This document shows, in pieces, positions 18,195-26,650 of a stretch of DNA of 64,000 bases. The position numbers and the translations under genes were made by a program. The stretch is taken from the NCBI GenBank assembly GCA_904419315.1, contig CAJFQY010000002.1:1-64000 (forward strand). Direction: 5' to 3'. Below the pieces are notes generated by a model. The model did not search any database, was not told where the DNA came from, and saw nothing but the letters and a program-made list of their open reading frames with translations. The stretch comes from Zongyangia gallinarum (GTDB taxonomy: Bacteria; Bacillota; Clostridia; Oscillospirales; Ruminococcaceae). Positions within the stretch are counted from its first letter, which is position 1. Each line of letters begins with the position of its first letter.

Positions 18195-18803
18195 TTAGTT
18201 TTTAGTAGCCTTGAAAATAGCAGTTGATGTGAGATATATGCCAGTGATCAATAGAGAAGGGTTATGTCCATGAAAGAGGAAAAGCCAGATGGAAAAAGAC
18301 AAAAGAGGTAGGAGAAAAAGAAGAGAAACAGTAGAAGTGATCTTTTCTGTTTTTTGACATCCTCTCATTTGAAGAAACTGTGTAAGTAGCCTGCCTCCGT
18401 CTAGAACTCCAATGGGTAAAAGGTTAAAAGCGCCCAAAACTAAATTGACTGCTGCGGATACAGCCAGCGGCAGACTTTGGTGAAATGATAAGCACCATAG
18501 ACAGACAGCGGCACAGATAAAATTGGCCAGCGGGCCAGCCAGGGTAATAGAAATTTCCTGGCCATAGCTTTGAATCACTGTTTCCTCAGCAGATACACGA
18601 ATGCCAAAGGGCAAAAGAGAGATAGAGAGGATCTTCTTTTTCCACCAAATCATTATGATAAGATGAGCCGCTTCGTGCAAAAAGATGGATCCGAAAAAAA
18701 GGGGATAAAACTGCTGGCGATCCATGATAAGGAATAAATATAGTATGGCGAAGAACCAGATGGAAAGGTGAAGTCTGGTATTACGTATCCGAAATGTCAG
18801 CAT
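18195..18803 (-). CDS. spoIVFB: Site-2-type membrane metalloprotease, SpoIVFB-like
   Basis: This 202-residue polytopic membrane protein is of family M50. The zinc motif is HEAAH (within FLHEAAHLIIMIWW, near residue 43), and the third ligand Asp is in NLLPIGVLDGGRLL near residue 128. Several hydrophobic segments span the length. In Bacillus, SpoIVFB sits in the mother-cell membrane around the forespore and cleaves pro-SigK. The start overlaps the upstream spoIVFA-like gene by 23 bp and has AGGAG six bases before the ATG. Without the SpoIVFA neighbour it could be any S2P family protein; the pair makes the sporulation role likely. Confidence 0.85.
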   Translation of the reverse strand: MLTFRIRNTRLHLSIWFFAILYLFLIMDRQQFYPLFFGSIFLHEAAHLIIMIWWKKKILSISLLPFGIRVSAEETVIQSYGQEISITLAGPLANFICAAVCLWCLSFHQSLPLAVSAAVNLVLGAFNLLPIGVLDGGRLLTQFLQMRGCQKTEKITSTVSLLFLLPLLSFSIWLFLFHGHNPSLLITGIYLTSTAIFKATKN

Positions 18804-19761
18804 GAACGGCTCCTATATAAGCAAGATAGGGATTCACATAGACCCCATTAATTTTGAGATCAAGATGGACGTGATTTCCGGTAGAGAGCCCAGTAGATCC
18901 AACCCGAGCGATCCAGTCTCCTTGGCGCACCACCGTTCCCACTTGGGCAGTAATACTTTCACAGTGATTGTAGACGGACTCAAAGCCATTTTGATGAGCA
19001 ACAACAATATAATTACCATAGATCTCAGATTCTCCAATTTCCTTGACAGTTCCGGGTAGGATAGCTCGAATGGGGGTGTTATTAGGAGCCGCAATGTCAA
19101 GGCCGGTGTGAAAGTCTAGTTCTCCCGTAATAGGATGAATCCGATAACCATAGGGAGAGGTAATGGTACCGTCTACAGGTGATATAGGGGTTGCTGTCAC
19201 AAAAAAGGGGGACAATGCTGTCCCCTCTGGTGCTGGCCATTTTTGTTTTTCCATTGGTTTTGTAGTATCTAAGGATACATAGGATACGCTATGCTGTCCT
19301 CCAGCACCTGATTCCTGAGGATGAGAAGCTTCGCGGTTTTCTTCATCTTTAGAATTCTTTTCTTCCTCTGATTTTGATTGGCCCTCCTCTGTATCTTCGT
19401 CCTGCTGTGGAGCCAAGGCGAACTGGTCTGGAATTTGGGCCAGCTCTTTTTCCAGCTGATTCATTTTATCTGCATAGTCTTGCGGGTTGTTCATTTCCAC
19501 CTGGAGATTTCCGGGTGTCACAAGATTTTGGTAATAAGAGCGCACAGTTTCATAGTTTGAACCACCAAAACCTTTGAGGATGAAAGCAGCTGCCAACACA
19601 AAAATGCAAATGCAAACTTGGACGACAATGACGCCAAAGACAATGGGTTCCTCCTTGGGTTGAGATGATTCTAAGGATTTTCTTCGGTAAGGTATGGGAG
19701 ACTGGTTCTGCCTGTATTCCTGCCGGATATCCGGCTTGTTTTCTTGTCTGCTCTCGTTCAA
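18781..19761 (-). CDS. spoIVFA: M23/LytM-domain membrane protein, SpoIVFA-like
   Basis: This 326-residue protein has a cytosolic charged N-terminus (1-48), one membrane segment (VVQVCICIFVLAAAFIL, ~50-66), an acidic linker region (~120-170) and a C-terminal M23 domain (~200-318). The LytM zinc residues appear complete: HTGLDI and HVHLDL plus YNHCE. The overlap with a spoIVFB-like gene points to SpoIVFA, which in Bacillus holds SpoIVFB inactive in a complex with BofA. SpoIIQ-like function is an alternative. The start is a TTG eight bases after AAGGGG, with GGAGG further upstream; no better NUG start was found. Confidence 0.75.
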   Translation of the reverse strand: MNESRQENKPDIRQEYRQNQSPIPYRRKSLESSQPKEEPIVFGVIVVQVCICIFVLAAAFILKGFGGSNYETVRSYYQNLVTPGNLQVEMNNPQDYADKMNQLEKELAQIPDQFALAPQQDEDTEEGQSKSEEEKNSKDEENREASHPQESGAGGQHSVSYVSLDTTKPMEKQKWPAPEGTALSPFFVTATPISPVDGTITSPYGYRIHPITGELDFHTGLDIAAPNNTPIRAILPGTVKEIGESEIYGNYIVVAHQNGFESVYNHCESITAQVGTVVRQGDWIARVGSTGLSTGNHVHLDLKINGVYVNPYLAYIGAVHADISDT

Positions 19762-19818
19762 TGTAGATTCCCCTTTCCTCCTGCTTTTAACGAAAGAGCC
19801 AGAAAGGCCCTTTGTCCC

Positions 19819-19826
19819 ATTTTATG
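19819..19826 (-). promoter_or_regulatory. Possible sigma-E -10 element for spoIVFAB
   Basis: On the minus strand CATAAAAT differs by one base from the sigma-E -10 consensus CATACAMT, about 58 bp upstream of the TTG start. The -35 (TTATGAT-like) is weak. This is a tentative call. Confidence 0.3.
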
Positions 19827-19865
19827 AGCGAGGAACCAAAATCATAACTAAAGATTTAGTAGGAA

Positions 19866-19894
19866 TCATTTGTTTCCTTTCATTTTCATACACT
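19866..19894 (+). promoter_or_regulatory. Putative sigma-E promoter for yunB
   Basis: CATACACT (19887-19894) matches the sigma-E -10 consensus CATACAMT exactly. TCATTTG (19866-19872) lies 14 bp upstream and resembles the -35 KMATATT. yunB belongs to the sigma-E regulon in Bacillus, which fits. Confidence 0.6.
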
Positions 19895-19951
19895 TTTGTG
19901 CTATAAAAGGCATAAAATATGATGATTCAGATAAAACAGGAGGGAAGCTAA

Positions 19952-20674
19952 ATGACAAAACTACGTCGGCGGCGGCTTCGGAAATCATTTGTATGCAAAT
20001 GTTTTGTTGCCGTTTTGATTCTTTTGGCTTTTCTTTTTTATTTTGATATGCAGGTGCAAAAGACAGTTTCCACCATTGTTTCCTACCAAATTAAGGTATA
20101 TACGACAAAGGCAATTAACAATGCTGTTTTAAGGGAGATAGAAAGCCAAGAGATTCATTATGAGGATCTTGTTCAGTTAAATATGGGGGAGAATAACCAG
20201 GTCAGCTCCATAGAAACTGACGCTTTGGCAATCAGTAGTCTCAAGTCCCGTATATCCAATGCGGTAGAAGAGGAGCTAGAAAAAGACGAATACCGTTCCA
20301 TTGGAATTCCTGCTGGTACCCTTTCTGGTAGTAAGTGGCTTTCAGGGTTTGGGCCGGAGATCAATTTTCGTATTATTCCTCAGGGGAGTGCACACACCCA
20401 ACTGGAGAGTAAATTTGATAGTGCTGGAATCAATCAAACCCGCCATCAGATGATGCTGGATGTTCATGTAGAATTTACAGCGGTCATACCGGGATTCTCC
20501 ACCGAATTTACAGCAGGCACAAATTTCTGTATTGCAGAAACCGTGATTGTAGGCCCCATTCCAGATGCCTACACCAATGTAGAAGACGGCGGGAATGCCA
20601 ATATGTCTGATATTAACGATTATGATGCGAATGACGCTCGCATTAAAAAATATGTAGATGATATTTCAGAGTGA
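19952..20674 (+). CDS. yunB: Sporulation protein YunB
   Basis: This 240-residue protein has a very basic N-terminus (TKLRRRRLRKSF), a single membrane segment (~residues 18-33), then an extracytoplasmic domain. The conserved YunB pieces are visible: KAINNAVLREI near residue 50, GSKWLSGFGPEINFRIIP near 125, and HQMMLDVHVEFTAVIPGF near 168. YunB is a mother-cell sporulation protein required for efficient spore formation in Bacillus; its biochemical role is not settled. The ATG follows ACAGGAGGG. It is divergent from spoIVFAB, so the two sporulation units share a ~190-bp promoter region. Confidence 0.92.
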   Translation: MTKLRRRRLRKSFVCKCFVAVLILLAFLFYFDMQVQKTVSTIVSYQIKVYTTKAINNAVLREIESQEIHYEDLVQLNMGENNQVSSIETDALAISSLKSRISNAVEEELEKDEYRSIGIPAGTLSGSKWLSGFGPEINFRIIPQGSAHTQLESKFDSAGINQTRHQMMLDVHVEFTAVIPGFSTEFTAGTNFCIAETVIVGPIPDAYTNVEDGGNANMSDINDYDANDARIKKYVDDISE

Positions 20675-20747
20675 GTTATGGTATAATATTCTTGTTATAT
20701 ATCATTATAAAATGAATGGAAGCCATTGAGAGAGGATCGTCATCTGT

Positions 20748-22733
20748 ATGGAAAAAATTGAGGCAAAACAGAAAATAGAAGAGCTCCGAACCGTATTGGA
20801 GGAGCTCAATTATCAATATTATGTGCTAGATAGTCCCACGGTAGAGGATTTTGAATATGACAGGATGCTTCATGAGTTGATGGACTTAGAAGAACAGTTT
20901 CCTGAATTTAAGTCCGATGATTCTCCTACCGTGCGGGTAGGGGGGATGGCGCTCAACACCTTTGAAAGTGTTCCCCATACCGTGCCGATGGGAAGTCTGC
21001 GGGATATGTTTGATACCGCCGAGCTATATGCCTTTGATGAAAAGGTTCGAGAGACGATAGCAAATCCTGTCTATGTGGTAGAACCTAAAATTGATGGGCT
21101 TTCTGTATCCTTGGAATATGCTGATTCTAAATTTGTACGTGGTTCTACCCGCGGAGACGGAATGGTGGGAGAAGACGTCACCCAGAATCTTAAAACTGTG
21201 CCCTCCATTCCCATGAGGTTGCGCCGTTCTTTGCCTTTTTTGGAAGTACGGGGTGAGGTGTATATGCCCAGGCATAACTTTGAGAAACTGGTGGCATTAC
21301 AGGAACTCAATGAGGAGCAGCCGTTTAAAAATCCACGGAATGCGGCGGCGGGCTCTCTACGACAGAAGGATCCCAAGATCACGGCAAAACGACGGCTGGA
21401 TATTTTTGTTTTTAATGTTCAACAGATAGAGGGGATAGAAATCACCAATCATTATGATTCTCTGGTTCTTCTATCCGAACTGGGGTTTAAGGTGATTCCC
21501 TCCTTTCAGAAGTTTGACAATATTGAGGATGCCGTCAAAGAGGTAGAGCACATTGGCTCTATGCGGGGAAAATATCCCTTTGATATTGACGGTGCCGTTA
21601 TTAAAATTAACGATTTTGCCCAGAGAGAACAGTTGGGCTCTACTGCCAAATATCCAAGATGGGCGGTTGCCTTTAAATATCCCCCCGAGGAAAAGGAAAC
21701 CGTACTGAAAGAAATTCAGGTAAAAGTGGGACGCACTGGTGTATTGACTCCGACGGCGGTTTTTGACCCTATCCAATTGGCGGGAACCACTGTCAGCCGT
21801 GCAGTTCTCCACAATCAGGACTTTATTGATGAAAAAGCCATTGGCGTTGGGGATACCATTGTAGTGCGCAAGGCAGGGGATATCATACCAGAGGTGGTCA
21901 CAGTGGCCCGCCACTGTGAGAATTCCCAAGTGTATCAAATTCCAAGGATCTGCCCGTCCTGTGGTAGCCGGGTGGTCAGGGAAGAGGATGAAGCAGCCTT
22001 GCGATGCATCAATCCGGAATGCCCTGCACAATTGCTGCGGATGATCATCCATTTTGCTTCCCGGGATGCCATGGATATCGAAGGGCTGGGCCCAGCGCTC
22101 ATTCAGTCCCTTATCGATCAGAAGCTCATTCAAAGCGCCAGTGATCTTTATTTCCTTCAAAAAGAAGATGTAAAGAATTTGGAGCGAATGGGAGAAAAAT
22201 CGGCGCAAAATCTAATGGATGCTATTGAAAAATCCAAGCAGGCAGGCCTTGCTCGGCTGCTGTTTGGATTTGGCATTCGCAATATCGGTCAAAAAGCGGC
22301 AGATCTTGTGGCGCAGCGTTTTCATACCTTGGACGCGGTCATGTCTGCTACTGCGGAAGAAGTGGCATCCATTGATGGATTTGGTATGATTATGGCAGAA
22401 AGCCTTGTAGATTTCTTTTCCATGGAAGGGACTCGAGAAATGGTAGAAAAGCTGAAGTCCGCAGGGGTTTTCATGGAGAATACTAAGATTGTCAGCGACA
22501 CCCGTTTGGAAGGTTCTACCTTTGTTTTGACGGGTACCCTTTCTCAAATGACACGCAATGAAGCGAAGGAAGCTATTGAGAAACTTGGCGGCAAAGTTTC
22601 TTCCAGCGTTTCAAAAAAGACGACCTATGTTGTGGCAGGCGAAGAAGCGGGAAGTAAGCTGACAAAGGCACAACAATTAGGCACTACCATCCTATCGGAA
22701 CAGGAATTTTTAGAAATGCTTGGATCATTCTAG
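20748..22733 (+). CDS. ligA: NAD-dependent DNA ligase LigA
   Basis: The 661-residue enzyme seals nicks during replication and repair using NAD+. Domain Ia (NAD-binding) is at the N-terminus. The adenylated Lys is in EPKIDGLS (~residue 114), with GEVYMPR and NPRNAAAGSLRQKD following. An OB fold leads to the four-Cys zinc finger (CPSCGSRVV ... CINPECPAQ, ~405-425), four HhH motifs (~470-570) and a BRCT domain (~585-661, GSTFVLTGTLSQMTR). All parts are complete. It lies 73 bp after yunB; a TATAAT-like element at about 20680 may give it its own promoter. Confidence 0.97.
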   Translation: MEKIEAKQKIEELRTVLEELNYQYYVLDSPTVEDFEYDRMLHELMDLEEQFPEFKSDDSPTVRVGGMALNTFESVPHTVPMGSLRDMFDTAELYAFDEKVRETIANPVYVVEPKIDGLSVSLEYADSKFVRGSTRGDGMVGEDVTQNLKTVPSIPMRLRRSLPFLEVRGEVYMPRHNFEKLVALQELNEEQPFKNPRNAAAGSLRQKDPKITAKRRLDIFVFNVQQIEGIEITNHYDSLVLLSELGFKVIPSFQKFDNIEDAVKEVEHIGSMRGKYPFDIDGAVIKINDFAQREQLGSTAKYPRWAVAFKYPPEEKETVLKEIQVKVGRTGVLTPTAVFDPIQLAGTTVSRAVLHNQDFIDEKAIGVGDTIVVRKAGDIIPEVVTVARHCENSQVYQIPRICPSCGSRVVREEDEAALRCINPECPAQLLRMIIHFASRDAMDIEGLGPALIQSLIDQKLIQSASDLYFLQKEDVKNLERMGEKSAQNLMDAIEKSKQAGLARLLFGFGIRNIGQKAADLVAQRFHTLDAVMSATAEEVASIDGFGMIMAESLVDFFSMEGTREMVEKLKSAGVFMENTKIVSDTRLEGSTFVLTGTLSQMTRNEAKEAIEKLGGKVSSSVSKKTTYVVAGEEAGSKLTKAQQLGTTILSEQEFLEMLGSF

Positions 22734-22776
22734 GAATAAAAGGGCCCTGGTAATACCAGGGCCCTTTTATTCCTAG
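22730..22776. terminator. 47-nt bidirectional terminator filling the ligA/ybaK gap
   Basis: A near-perfect 23-bp inverted repeat (arms CTAGGAATAAAAGGGCCCTGG and its complement) starts inside the ligA stop region and ends one base before the convergent gene's stop. A/T-rich flanks give a U tract in either direction. Confidence 0.93.
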
Positions 22777-23235
22777 TTATTTTGCGATAACATCACAGGG
22801 GGTGCCCCCGGTAATGCGTACCAAGCTATCAAAATCCATCTTGACTGCCGTAGAACTGGTGCCGGCGGCAGGATAAATATCTCCCAACTCTTTCAAACTT
22901 TGATCGATGAGAATGGTGATATTCTCTGCCAGAAAGGGGCAAACGCCTCCAGGATGATATCCTGTGGCGGCAAAAGCCTCATCTCCATTCATCATGCTGC
23001 ATTTTGTCCCGGTTGCAGCCTTGATTTTGGAACTGGATAGCTTCTGCGCGCCAGGAATGACCGCCAGATAGTTTTTTCCATCCTTTCCCTTTAGGAGGAT
23101 AGACTTGGCAATTTGGTCGATTTTCACTCCTAACTGATTTGCCGCCATGGGAGCGGTAGCAGTACTTCCTTCCTCGAATTCCAGGACATTGAATCCGTGA
23201 GATGCCAAAAAGGCATCAACTTTTTCGTTTCGCAC
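22777..23235 (-). CDS. ybaK: YbaK/EbsC-family aminoacyl-tRNA deacylase
   Basis: This 152-residue single-domain protein is of the YbaK/ProX family. Members hydrolyse mischarged Cys- or Ala-tRNA(Pro) in trans, in the cytosol. Family motifs include QIAKSILLKGKDGKNYLAVIPG with the conserved Lys, the ATGYHPGGVCPF loop, and the C-terminal DFDSLVRITGGTPCDV. The start is a GTG ten bases after AAAGGAG. It follows the M3 peptidase gene by only 15 bp on the same strand, so they form an operon. Which amino acid it clears is not readable from the sequence. Confidence 0.92.
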   Translation of the reverse strand: MRNEKVDAFLASHGFNVLEFEEGSTATAPMAANQLGVKIDQIAKSILLKGKDGKNYLAVIPGAQKLSSSKIKAATGTKCSMMNGDEAFAATGYHPGGVCPFLAENITILIDQSLKELGDIYPAAGTSSTAVKMDFDSLVRITGGTPCDVIAK

Positions 23236-23250
23236 AAATATCAGGCTCCT

Positions 23251-25062
23251 TTAATTTGTTAAATAATCTGCTATTTTTTCGCTGAGCACCTTTATACTGT
23301 CGGGTTCAAAGGGGCTGGGCACATCTGCTTCTGCTAGAACTTCCAAAAAGTCGAGACTGGCAGGAGCGTTGACAAGCTCCATATAGGTAGCATATCCTTC
23401 CTGCCAATCCTGCTCCAAATCCTCCCATACATGCAGCGCGGCGCAGGCTGACACCGTATAGTCAATGGAGTAGAAGGGGACTAGGAAGAAATGGGGAATA
23501 TCGATCCAGGAAAGGCCGATGGTGCTGGCCATATCGTCGGAAACCAAAGTATCAAGTCCGTATTCCTTATAAAGATTCGCCCATATTTCATTGATCTCTT
23601 CTAAGGTGATGTCTTCCTCTGCATAGACTAGGTGCTGGAATTCATCCTGCATAGTGGCATTCACAATAGTTTCTACCTTGGAGAACACCTGGGACTTCTG
23701 TGCATCTTCGGCTCCTGCACCGAAGAAGTCCTCATAGTAGGGGAATGCAATAAATTCCATGCCCTGAGAATATATCTCAGCTACATCAATGGATCGAGAT
23801 TCAGAACTGAAATAAGATTCGGGGGATACCTTAATGTACATGGCGTTATAGTGCCCAAACTCGTGGAACATGGTGGTGACATCATAAAAACTGGTTCCAT
23901 CCACGTTGATAAACATGTATGGTGCATAGTACTGACCACCAATAATCGTGGTCATATCGGTATCCGTCTTATTCTCCTGCTTTTCAAAGCTGTAGAGATT
24001 GTTGCGGCGCATATAATCAGAACTTTCGGCAGTTTCTTTGGAAAGCTCAGCTGTCATGTTCCAGAAGTTTTCCACCATGCCGTCGTATCCCCCCTGGGGA
24101 ACGATATCTTCACTGAGAAGAAAACTGGGAGACTCTGAATCAGTGAGCAGATCATTTTGGGCCTGCTGGATGATCTCTTTATAAAGAGGTACCATATATT
24201 TTTTGACATCAGCACGGAGGGCTTCGACCTCCTCAACACCATAGCAGCTACGACCCATATTGTCATAGCCCATGGGGATGTAATTGTCATAGCCTAATTT
24301 CTGCGCCATTTCCTGGCGAACCTGAATGAGTTCCAGGTATTTTTCGCCTAGGATTTCATTGTATTTCTGATAATAGGCGGGTAACATGAAATACTGGATG
24401 GTAGGATCAAGGGAACTGAATAGCGTTTCTTCACCAAAATAGTCAATGGTGGCCGTAGCAGCTAGGTAATTATATTCGGTGACCAATTGATTTTCCCGAA
24501 CTTTCAAATCCGCGATCTCTTCGGCGCTGGTCTTGGTGCTCATGGAGAGATCCTCCATCTGCCATTCTCCCAGCATTTCTTCCAGGTCATCATAATAAGG
24601 GGATTCTACCAATTTGCGCATTAATGTGTTGCGTTTGGCGTCTATATTCGCGGCCATTTCATCCAGATAGGACATTTCTTCCTTGTAAAATTCATCGGTG
24701 GCATCAAGGTAACTGTGGATCTGCGCCAATGTGTACATACAAGAAAAGTTGCTGAGCTCAGTAGAAAAGGAATTGACAACCTCCATCTGTTTTTGGGCTG
24801 AGTCAGCGCTGTCAAAATCCGAAATGGCCTGATCAATCAGAGAAAGAAGTGCATCTCCATCCGGACGAGTATAGACCATATCTTCAAATTTGACATCCTG
24901 GTGGGTGTTTTTATCCCCCCATCCTGTAACAGCATTGAGGACAGAATCCAGTACCGCACAGGAAGTTAGTATTAGGCAAAAGGACATACATAGGGAGATC
25001 ACTGCAATGAGTTTTCTTTTTTTTATGATAAATCTCCACCCTTTCCTATAAGGTTTATGCAA
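23251..25062 (-). CDS. M3-family oligoendopeptidase lipoprotein
   Basis: This is a ~590-residue exported peptidase. The signal peptide (KKRKLIAVISLCMSFCLI) ends in lipobox LTSC, so the protein is probably anchored outside the membrane. The M3 zinc motif HEFGHYNAMY lies ~390 residues in, and a downstream Glu-rich helix and the C-terminal EQDWQEGYATYMELVN match oligoendopeptidase F-like proteins. The start is odd. The only ATG (25062) has no SD and would place 12 extra residues before the signal peptide. A good SD (GGTGGAG) lies seven bases before an in-frame ATA at 25026, exactly where the signal peptide begins. AUA initiation or a lost ATG is therefore possible. The domain call is firm; the start is not. 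Confidence 0.88.
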   Translation of the reverse strand: MHKPYRKGWRFIIKKRKLIAVISLCMSFCLILTSCAVLDSVLNAVTGWGDKNTHQDVKFEDMVYTRPDGDALLSLIDQAISDFDSADSAQKQMEVVNSFSTELSNFSCMYTLAQIHSYLDATDEFYKEEMSYLDEMAANIDAKRNTLMRKLVESPYYDDLEEMLGEWQMEDLSMSTKTSAEEIADLKVRENQLVTEYNYLAATATIDYFGEETLFSSLDPTIQYFMLPAYYQKYNEILGEKYLELIQVRQEMAQKLGYDNYIPMGYDNMGRSCYGVEEVEALRADVKKYMVPLYKEIIQQAQNDLLTDSESPSFLLSEDIVPQGGYDGMVENFWNMTAELSKETAESSDYMRRNNLYSFEKQENKTDTDMTTIIGGQYYAPYMFINVDGTSFYDVTTMFHEFGHYNAMYIKVSPESYFSSESRSIDVAEIYSQGMEFIAFPYYEDFFGAGAEDAQKSQVFSKVETIVNATMQDEFQHLVYAEEDITLEEINEIWANLYKEYGLDTLVSDDMASTIGLSWIDIPHFFLVPFYSIDYTVSACAALHVWEDLEQDWQEGYATYMELVNAPASLDFLEVLAEADVPSPFEPDSIKVLSEKIADYLTN

Positions 25063-25302
25063 ATGATTAAACGCATGACTTTATGTTACCATTCTAGCAG
25101 AGGTTAGTAAACAGAATTTTATAAAATTCGATCATTTTTTGTAGGGCTTTTTCCGTATCCCATGTAGTATATGCCAATTTAGTAACAAATAAGAAACGGA
25201 TGCAATGAAAAAGAAAAAGAAATACACTGATATGATATAATTAAAAAACCAAAGCTTGTGAAGAAATTTTGCAGGCTCAATTTAGGAAAAGGAGGAAGCG
25301 GT

Positions 25303-26313
25303 ATGAAGAAGTTATTGCTGGCATTTTCTGCATTGGCATTGGTAGCTATTTTGCTGCTGACTGGGTGCTCTGCATCCGATATGACAGGAGAGTCATCTAC
25401 AGCCATTGCGAAAATGGAAACTGGCGCTGTGGGAATGGATCAGGATACGGCGAACAATGCCGCTCAGGACGCTGCCGCCGAGAGTGCGGAGATATCCGCA
25501 GATGACGGCGATGAACAGTGGCAGGACAATGAGGCCAAAATTATTCGCACAGTGGACATGGGCGTAGAGACATTGGACTTTGACAGCTTTATTTCCTCTT
25601 TAAAGAACAAGGTGGAACAGGCAGGGGGATATGTACAAAGCTCCATGGTCGATGGGAAGAATTTGTATGCGGATGGCAGGGAAAATTTGCGTCATGCCTA
25701 CCTGACCTTGCGCATTCCTCAGGAGAAACTGGATAGTTTTCTTTCTGAGGTTTCCGAGCAGAGCAATGTGCTCTATCAAAATGAATATGCTGAAGACATA
25801 TCTCTTACCTATTATGATACAGAGTCGAGAAGGAATGCTTTAGAAGTCGAGCAGGAACGGCTTCTCAGCCTGTTAGAACAAGCGGATGATATTGAGGCAA
25901 TTATTCGCTTAGAAGAGAGATTGACCGAAGTGCGCAGGCAGCTGGAAAGCTATACAAGCTCACTGAAACAATATGACAATATGGTGGACTATTCTACCGT
26001 GGATATCCAGATTGAAGAGGTCAAAAGTGTTACGGAGGTACAGGGAGACAGCTTTTTTGAGAAAGTAGGCCATGGCATTGGAGAAACCATGAATGATCTG
26101 GGGACCATGTGTGTGAACATTGCTCTTTTTTTGATTGTCAACCTGCCTTATATCCTCATTATTGGGGTAATTATAATTATTATCGTTTTAATTCTGCGAA
26201 AAAGACGTAAACACAGAAAGATTGATAAGGCAACGACATCTAATGGAGGAGAAACGGTGGATAAAAGGACTGAAGAGTCTTTAGAACAACAAAAAGAGAA
26301 AAAGAATCAATAG
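25303..26313 (+). CDS. DUF4349 lipoprotein with C-terminal membrane anchor
   Basis: The 336-residue protein has a signal peptide ending in lipobox LTGC (Cys ~22) and a low-complexity Ala/Asp region to ~85. A DUF4349 domain follows (~88-260: IIRTVDMGVETLDFD, LRHAYLTLRIPQEKLDSFL), with a coiled coil (~185-225) and one membrane helix (~285-307) followed by a basic tail. The function of DUF4349 is unknown; its members are envelope proteins. The ATG follows AAAAGGAGGAAGC; an upstream in-frame GTG (25258) lacks an SD. TATAAT at 25236-25241 is a plausible -10. It is divergent from the M3 peptidase gene. Confidence 0.88.
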   Translation: MKKLLLAFSALALVAILLLTGCSASDMTGESSTAIAKMETGAVGMDQDTANNAAQDAAAESAEISADDGDEQWQDNEAKIIRTVDMGVETLDFDSFISSLKNKVEQAGGYVQSSMVDGKNLYADGRENLRHAYLTLRIPQEKLDSFLSEVSEQSNVLYQNEYAEDISLTYYDTESRRNALEVEQERLLSLLEQADDIEAIIRLEERLTEVRRQLESYTSSLKQYDNMVDYSTVDIQIEEVKSVTEVQGDSFFEKVGHGIGETMNDLGTMCVNIALFLIVNLPYILIIGVIIIIIVLILRKRRKHRKIDKATTSNGGETVDKRTEESLEQQKEKKNQ

Positions 26314-26325
26314 AAATTAATCCTC

Positions 26326-26362
26326 AAAAAGGCAGGGTATTAAAAAATACCCTGCCTTTTTT
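26326..26362 (+). terminator. Intrinsic terminator after DUF4349 gene
   Basis: The 15-bp stem AAAAAGGCAGGGTAT / ATACCCTGCCTTTTT is followed by more T's. Confidence 0.93.
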
Positions 26363-26401
26363 GTGCAGCTAATTCAAATACTGCCAATCGCAATCAGCAT
26401 A

Positions 26402-26430
26402 TTGCATAAAGGATAAAAATAGACTATAAT
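26402..26430 (+). promoter_or_regulatory. SigA-type promoter for the activase operon
   Basis: TTGCAT (26402-26407), a 17-bp spacer and TATAAT (26425-26430). The ATG of the next gene is 220 bp further on, so the 5' leader would be about 210 nt. A second, weaker TTGGAA/TATCAT pair near 26517-26546 would shorten it. I see no recognisable riboswitch in the leader. Confidence 0.65.
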
Positions 26431-26650
26431 AGTACATGTTGAAGAAAACAGCCGATTCTTGGGAATAAATGGCGACCAAAATTTACAGTTGTGTCATATT
26501 CCTATGACGAAAAATATTGGAAAAAGGCAAAAAATTATGTTATCATAATAAATTATCAGTATTTTTATGCTTTGTAAATTATGGGGAATAAGACTAAAAG
26601 TTTTTCCTACAGAGAGAAAAAATAAGATTTTAAGAGATAGGCGGAGAAAT

